The notes beneath the pieces are model-generated. The model was not told the DNA's origin. It was given only the letters and a program-made list of their open reading frames with translations, and did no database searches. The position numbers were made by a program, and so were the translations under genes. Shown piece by piece: positions 60,006 to 64,000 of a DNA stretch of 64,000 nucleotides. This stretch comes from Amycolatopsis pretoriensis (GTDB lineage Bacteria; Actinomycetota; Actinomycetes; Mycobacteriales; Pseudonocardiaceae). Location: NCBI RefSeq assembly GCF_900107925.1, contig NZ_FNUJ01000006.1, forward strand, positions 1-64,000, given 5' to 3'. Every line of letters starts with the position of its first letter. The stretch's first letter is position 1.

Positions 60006-60427
60006 CGCGGTTCGAGGAAGACGAGCGGGATCTCGCGCTCGGTCTTGGTCTGGTAGCCGGCGTAGTTCTTGAACTGGCCGGAGATCTTCGGCCACAGCTT
60101 CGCGCGCTCGTCGACGTCGGCGACGCGGGCGTGCATCGGCCGCTTCGGCGCGCCCTTGAGCGACACCTCGACCTCGGGGTTGTCGCGCAGGTTGAGGAAC
60201 CACGCGGGGTGCGTGTCGTCCCCGCCGCGCGAAGCCACGACGACCAGCGTGTCGCCGTCCTGGTGCGGCGAGGTCAGCAGCACGGTGCGCGGCTGACCGC
60301 TCTTGCGGCCGGTGGTGGTGAGCTCCAGCACCGGCATGCCGGCCTGCCAGCCGACCCGGCCGCCGGTGAGCTTGATCAGGCCGCGGTGCACGGCGTTCAT
60401 GGTCTTCAGGGCGAAGTCGCTCGGCAT
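60002..60427 (-). CDS. Deazaflavin (F420)-dependent nitroreductase-like protein
   Basis: 141 residues. MPVLELTTTGRKSGQPRTVL and HPAWFLNLRDNPEVEVSLKG are signatures of the DUF385 / Ddn family, which uses F420H2 to reduce quinones or nitro compounds. It shares CTAG with the stop of the penicillin-binding protein. The start may be the ATG at 60427 or a GTG two codons earlier (60433). Confidence 0.9.
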   Translation of the reverse strand: MPSDFALKTMNAVHRGLIKLTGGRVGWQAGMPVLELTTTGRKSGQPRTVLLTSPHQDGDTLVVVASRGGDDTHPAWFLNLRDNPEVEVSLKGAPKRPMHARVADVDERAKLWPKISGQFKNYAGYQTKTEREIPLVFLEPR

Positions 60428-60528
60428 GATCACAATCTAGTCCCCGAGTTCGGCGAAACCGCCACGCGGCGGCGCACCGGTGTGCGAGGCTGCCCAGCGA
60501 ACGGAAGACCTGGGAGAAAGAAGTACCG

Positions 60529-60999
60529 ATGCTGATCTGGGGCTGGCGGACACGGATTTACGTGCTGGCGATGACGACTTTCCTGTGCGGCCGGTGCGGC
60601 AACCCCGCTTCGCACGCGGTGCGCAAGGCGGTCACGAAGTTCACCCTGTTCTTCATCCCGCTCTTCCCGATCAGCGTGAAGTACTCGGCGCAGTGCACGT
60701 TCTGCGGGATCGAGAACCGGATCCCGAAGGAGGACGCCGTCCGCCTGCAGGCGCAGGAGGAGGGGCAGCAGCAGGGGGCTCAGGCGGGCTACCCGCAGCA
60801 GGCTGCGTCGGGCGGGTTCCCGCAGCAGCAGGCTTCGGGTGGGTTCCCGCAGCAAGGTTCGCAGCCGTCGTCCGGTGGGTTCCCGCAGCAGGGTTCGCAG
60901 CCGCCGCACCCCTCGCAGCCGCAGGGGTTCCCGCAGCCGCAGCACCCGTCGCAGCAGCAGTTCCCGCAGCAGGGCCAGTTCCCCCAGCAAGGCAGCTGA
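60529..60999 (+). CDS. Zinc-ribbon protein with Pro/Gln-rich repeat tail
   Basis: 156 residues. A split zinc ribbon (FLCGRCGNP and AQCTFCGIEN) encloses a hydrophobic hairpin (KFTLFFIPLFPISVKYS), the layout of small zinc-ribbon membrane-linked proteins in actinomycetes. From about residue 70 the tail is repeats of GGFPQQ and SQP-type units, also visible as DNA repeats of about 33 bp. The tail is disordered. Function unknown. Confidence 0.78.
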   Translation: MLIWGWRTRIYVLAMTTFLCGRCGNPASHAVRKAVTKFTLFFIPLFPISVKYSAQCTFCGIENRIPKEDAVRLQAQEEGQQQGAQAGYPQQAASGGFPQQQASGGFPQQGSQPSSGGFPQQGSQPPHPSQPQGFPQPQHPSQQQFPQQGQFPQQGS

Positions 61000-61051
61000 C
61001 CCCGCCGATGCCCGGCGCCGGGCGCGTCAGCCCGGCGTCCTTTTCGGACAT

Positions 61052-61663
61052 TCAGGTCGCAACCGGGGCAAACTCCGCCATCCGGCCCGCGATCGAGGCG
61101 GCGGTCCCGGCGAACCGCCCGCAGGCCGCGGCGAGCAGCACCACGTCGGCCGCGGCGGCCGCCCCGTGCGGCCAGCCGATCCCGCCCGTCTCGTCGCGCA
61201 GGTCCCGCTCCGCGGTGCCGGCCAGGGCGACCGCGCCGGTCATCCCGGGGCCGTCCTCGCCGGCGAGTTGACCGCGAAGCGCCCGGGCGGCGGCCACGGC
61301 GTGCCCGCCCAGCCGCCCGAGCGCGGGCCGCACCTCCACCGGCACCCGCCACCGCGCCTCCGCGACGTCCCGCGCAAGACCACCCATCCGAGTGAGATCC
61401 GCGGCGGCGTGAACGGCGGCGACGACCGCCTTCACGTCCTCTTCCCGCGGCGCGTGCAGGGCCAGCAGCGCACACGCCTGGTCCTCGCACGCGGCCCCGA
61501 GCGCGGCGGCCGCGGCGGTGTCTTCCCGCGCCCGTCCGCCCAGCGTGCGGTCACTTTCCAGGACCGAACGCGTGGCCTCTTCGAACGCGATCGCGACCAG
61601 CGCGCAGAGGTCGGCCAGCCGCTGGGCGAGCGTGCCCAGCTCCTTCTGAAACGCCGTCGGCAT
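61052..61663 (-). CDS. PhoU-like helical protein
   Basis: 203 residues. FQKELGTLAQRLADLCALVA, SVLESDRTLGGRAREDT and AAVHAAADLTRMGGLARDVA follow the spacing of PhoU three-helix repeats, including the E/D-rich metal-contact positions of repeat 1. Repeat 2 is less clear. PhoU controls the Pst phosphate system, but no pst genes are near. The start at ATG 61663 has no strong ribosome binding site. Confidence 0.65.
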   Translation of the reverse strand: MPTAFQKELGTLAQRLADLCALVAIAFEEATRSVLESDRTLGGRAREDTAAAAALGAACEDQACALLALHAPREEDVKAVVAAVHAAADLTRMGGLARDVAEARWRVPVEVRPALGRLGGHAVAAARALRGQLAGEDGPGMTGAVALAGTAERDLRDETGGIGWPHGAAAAADVVLLAAACGRFAGTAASIAGRMAEFAPVAT

Positions 61664-61789
61664 GGCGGCAGGTAACCAGCCCGGACGGGTGTCGGCATCT
61701 CGTCGCCCGGCCCGGAACTGTCGGACCCCCGTGCTCTCCTCATCGGCAAGAGCGGTGCACCCCGCACCCGGAGGAGAAGGAGGAGCCCG

Positions 61790-62233
61790 ATGGCAGGCGA
61801 AACGCTGGTGACCGTGGTCGGCAACCTGACGACCGACCCCGAGCTGCGGTTCACCCCGTCCGGCGCCGCGGTCGCGAACTTCACGGTCGCGTCGACCCCC
61901 CGCACGTTCGACCGCGAATCCGGCGACTGGCGCGACGGCGACGCGATGTTCCTGCGCTGCAACGTGTGGCGCCAGTACGCGGAGAACGTCGCGGAGTCCC
62001 TGCGGCGCGGAGCCCGGGTGATGGTGCACGGCCGGCTGAGACAGCGGTCGTTCGACACGAAGGAGGGCGAGAAGCGCACGGTGACGGAGCTGGACGTCGA
62101 CGAGGTGGGCCCGGTCCTGCGGTACGCGACGGCGAAGGTGACCAGGCTGAGCCGCGCCGCGAGCGGCGAGGCGACGAGTTCGTGGACCCCGGAGCCGGTC
62201 CCGGTGGCCGCCGGCGTGGACCCTCCGTTCTGA
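61790..62233 (+). CDS. ssb: Single-stranded DNA-binding protein (short paralogue)
   Basis: 147 residues. The OB fold is clear: TLVTVVGNLTTDPELRFTPS, FLRCNVWRQYAENVAESLRR and GARVMVHGRLRQRSFDTKEG. The tail is short and ends VDPPF, without the acidic DDDIPF tip that recruits repair proteins. It is therefore probably the second SSB of actinomycetes and not the main replication protein next to rpsF/rpsR. The start follows GGAGGAGAAGGAGGAG. Confidence 0.92.
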   Translation: MAGETLVTVVGNLTTDPELRFTPSGAAVANFTVASTPRTFDRESGDWRDGDAMFLRCNVWRQYAENVAESLRRGARVMVHGRLRQRSFDTKEGEKRTVTELDVDEVGPVLRYATAKVTRLSRAASGEATSSWTPEPVPVAAGVDPPF

Positions 62234-62349
62234 GTCGACCCGGGCTCGACCGCCGGCGGTGACGATGGAGGGAAGATTCTGTCGAAATCCCGGCAGCTGG
62301 TTCGACGCACGAGTGAGACGAGGTCGAACCACGAGCGGGAGGGACCGAG

Positions 62350-62637
62350 ATGAACGAGCAAACCGGAACACCGGCCGCGCACCCCGTGGTGAACCACCGG
62401 ATGCTGGCGATGCTGCGAGCGGTCGCGGCCGGCCGAGGCCGGGTGTCGTGCAGCAGCGAGCCGGACTTGTTCATCGACGAAGTCTCGTGCGGCGACCAGT
62501 TCGCGGCCCACGCGCTGGCCCACCAGGGCCTGGTCCGGCCGGCCAGGCCGGGCCGGCCGGGCGAGCTGGTCCCGGCGATCCTGACACCGAAGGGGCAAGC
62601 GGTGGTGGCAGCACGCCGCCAGCCCAAAGCCGCCTGA
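62350..62637 (+). CDS. Small protein, winged-helix-like, unknown function
   Basis: 95 residues from an ATG after GGGAGGGA. MLAMLRAVAAGRGRVSCSSE, then FIDEVSCGDQFAAHALAHQG and LVPAILTPKGQAVVAARRQP, suggest a small helical domain with a wing (LTPKGQ is common in winged helices). It may be a DNA-binding accessory protein. Both the ssb gene and this one read in the same direction, 116 bp apart. Confidence 0.65.
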   Translation: MNEQTGTPAAHPVVNHRMLAMLRAVAAGRGRVSCSSEPDLFIDEVSCGDQFAAHALAHQGLVRPARPGRPGELVPAILTPKGQAVVAARRQPKAA

Positions 62638-63304
62638 AGGGGCGGCGCGAAGCTTGACAACTCCAGAAGGCAAGAGGCGGCACCCACAGCACTCGACGGC
62701 CGCTGTCCGGCCGGCCCCGACCCGCCCGGGGCCGGCCGCACAGCCGCGGCGGGCGCCAGCCCGTCGGCGCCCACCCGCACAGCCCGGGCCACAACCCACC
62801 AGCCAGCGGCATCCGCCCGGAGCGGCCGCGGCGGGCGCCACCCAGCCCCGCCGACGCCTGCCACCGAGCCCCACCCCGGCCCGTGGCCGTTCATCCGGCC
62901 GCCCGGAACCCGACGACCCAGCCGCACCCCAACCAGCCCGCCCGTCATCTCCAAGCCCCGCGCGCCCGGCACCCAAGCCCCGCCATGCCCAAGCCCCGCC
63001 ATGCCCAAGCCCCGCCATGCCCAAGCCCCGCCATGCCCCAGCCCTGCGCGGCCCGGCACCCGACGGCCGCTGCCCGGCTGGCCCCGACCCGTGCAGGGTC
63101 CGGCCGGTGCGGCCGCGGAGAGCACCAGCGGCTCCACGAGCACCCGCCACCGGGCCCCGCCCCGGCCCTCGCCCGGAACCCGGCTGCCCGCAGCACCGCC
63201 CAACGCCACCGCCGACACTGCCCGGCCAGCCCCACCGGCCAGCGACCATCCCCGCGCCGCCCGGCACCCGAGCCCCACCGGACAACGCGACTACCGTGGC
63301 GCAC
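62638..63304. other. Repeat-rich gap without a credible gene
   Basis: No gene is supported in these 667 bp. Two diverged direct repeats of about 95 bp begin near 62692 and 63059 and share GGCCGCTG(T/C)CCGGC(C/T)GGCCC at their start. A 16-bp tandem array lies between them. Reading frames present on both strands give only Pro/Ala/Arg-rich low-complexity sequence. The gap resembles that at 8763-9110. Confidence 0.6.
62974..63037. repeat. 16-bp tandem repeat, four exact copies
   Basis: CAAGCCCCGCCATGCC is repeated four times without change at 62974, 62990, 63006 and 63022. A fifth, degenerate unit follows. The period is not a multiple of three, so it is not a peptide repeat. Confidence 0.85.
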
Positions 63305-64000
63305 ATGAGCAACACCGAGGCCGCCCCCGCCGAGCTCGCCTGTGGCGACCACCCCACAGCCGCCGACCCCGAGCACCCGGCCGTCGAAATCCTCACCCCG
63401 CGCGAAGTCCCCCTGGGCGGCCCGCGCGCGATGCGGGTCCGCCGGACGCTCCCCCAGCGGTCCCGGTCGCTGATCGGCGCCTGGTGCTTCGCCGACCATT
63501 ACGGCCCGACCGAGGTCACCGGCGCGATGGACGTCGCCCCGCACCCGCACACCGGCCTGCAGACCGTGAGCTGGCTGTTCGCCGGCGAGATCGAGCACCG
63601 CGACAGCCTCGGCACCCACGAGCTCGTCCGCCCCGGCGAGCTCAACCTGATGACCGGCGGCCACGGCATCTGCCACTCCGAGGTCTCGACCCCGGCGGCG
63701 AAGACGCTGCACGGCGTCCAGCTCTGGGTGGCGCTGCCCGAGCGGCACCGGAACACGGCCCGTGCGTTCGACCACTACGTCCCCTCGGTGAACCGGATCG
63801 AAGGCGCGGAAATCCGGGTGTTCCTCGGGTCCCTGGCCGGACGCACCTCACCGATCCCGACCTACACCCCGCTGCTGGGCGCGGAAATCGTCCTGGGCCC
63901 GGACGCCCACATGTCCCTCGGCGTCGACCCGAGCTTCGAACACGGCGTCCTGGTCGACACCGGCGACGTCGTCGTGGCGGGCAGCCGCGTCCGCGCGGCG
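63305..64000 (+). CDS. Pirin-family cupin protein (runs past the window end)
   Basis: The 232 residues present begin MSNTEAAPAELACGDHPTAA. RRTLPQRSRSLIGAWCFADH opens the pirin fold, followed by PHPHTGLQTVSWLFAGEIEH and GELNLMTGGHGICHSE. These hold the metal-binding His and Glu of the N-terminal cupin. The C-terminal cupin starts near IPTYTPLLGAEIVLGP. The reading frame is open to the last base, so the end is outside the window. Pirins can act as quercetinases or redox-linked cofactors; the role here is unknown. Confidence 0.9.
   Translation, partial: MSNTEAAPAELACGDHPTAADPEHPAVEILTPREVPLGGPRAMRVRRTLPQRSRSLIGAWCFADHYGPTEVTGAMDVAPHPHTGLQTVSWLFAGEIEHRDSLGTHELVRPGELNLMTGGHGICHSEVSTPAAKTLHGVQLWVALPERHRNTARAFDHYVPSVNRIEGAEIRVFLGSLAGRTSPIPTYTPLLGAEIVLGPDAHMSLGVDPSFEHGVLVDTGDVVVAGSRVRAA

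Noticed and set aside
62883..63308. A 141-codon Pro/His-rich protein before the pirin
   Set aside because: It depends on the 16-bp tandem array, which rotates through all frames, and its start has no translation signals.
61432..63396. Long minus-strand reading frames (over 600 codons) across the PhoU, ssb and repeat region
   Set aside because: They run antisense to well-supported genes and encode Arg/Gly/Pro-rich low-complexity sequence. Such open frames are normal in DNA with very high third-position GC.
1..64000. Prophage, insertion sequence, integrative element or biosynthetic gene cluster
   Set aside because: No transposase, integrase, phage structural gene, polyketide synthase or peptide synthetase is present; the exporters and acylase alone are not enough.

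Overview
The window is about 64 kb of very GC-rich DNA. Codons end mostly in G or C, GTG starts are frequent and neighbouring genes often overlap by 4 nt. This is typical of a filamentous actinomycete. An actinobacterial dephospho-CoA kinase fused to a GrpB domain, a PolA without proofreading residues, an ANTAR response regulator of the PdtaR type and a 177-residue EF-hand protein of calerythrin size point to the Pseudonocardiaceae, most plausibly Amycolatopsis or a close relative. That placement is inferred from gene content. The window looks like chromosome: it holds housekeeping genes (coaE, rpsA, polA, a tRNA) and no integrase, transposase, phage, plasmid or CRISPR signal.

Layout. (1) 218-6842: a co-directional block with an ABC exporter, two family-39 glycosyltransferases and a histidine kinase/response regulator pair, suggesting a cell-envelope module. 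(2) 6839-12549: coaE, two small proteins, a 47-bp tandem repeat, an OsmC/HD pair, a TetR regulator and rpsA. (3) 12839-15542: a methyltransferase and two tandem GNAT acetyltransferases, then a repeat-rich gap. (4) 15976-19168: a perfect 28-bp palindromic operator, an ABC-ATPase-like protein that lacks its catalytic residues, a YhgE/Pip membrane protein and a TetR regulator. (5) 19251-24392: a trypsin-like pseudoprotease fused to a degenerate NTPase-like region, the EF-hand protein and polA. (6) 24455-26607: thioesterase, LysR regulator, hydrolase. (7) 27148-31972: a complete branched-chain amino-acid ABC operon livKHMGF. (8) 32028-34794: a secreted protein, a membrane protein, a Leu(CAA) tRNA of unusual shape, PdtaR and a lipoprotein. 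(9) 34784-41567: TetR plus a small divergent protein, a penicillin-acylase-family enzyme, and a GntR regulator divergent from an aldolase and mmsA/iolA (inositol/valine catabolism). (10) 41607-46291: a TetR regulator with twin operators in front of a PaoABC-type molybdenum hydroxylase. (11) 46447-57854: a carboxylesterase with an altered nucleophile motif, an orphan kinase, an APC permease, several small genes, an ArsR-type regulator/quinone-oxidoreductase pair and a MarR-DrrAB-like operon. (12) 57891-64000: a class A penicillin-binding protein, a deazaflavin-type reductase, small genes, a PhoU-like protein, a second-type ssb, a repeat-rich gap and the start of a pirin.

The most unusual signal is not a gene. 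A 13-bp interrupted palindrome, GTCCA-N3-TGGAC, occurs exactly eight times, seven of them inside genes. Those copies lie in all three codon phases and are spelled with codons this genome otherwise avoids, which suggests selection on the DNA itself, for example by a chromosome-organising protein. Three proteins also look like catalytically altered members of known families: the ABC ATPase-like protein, the trypsin-like protein and the carboxylesterase.
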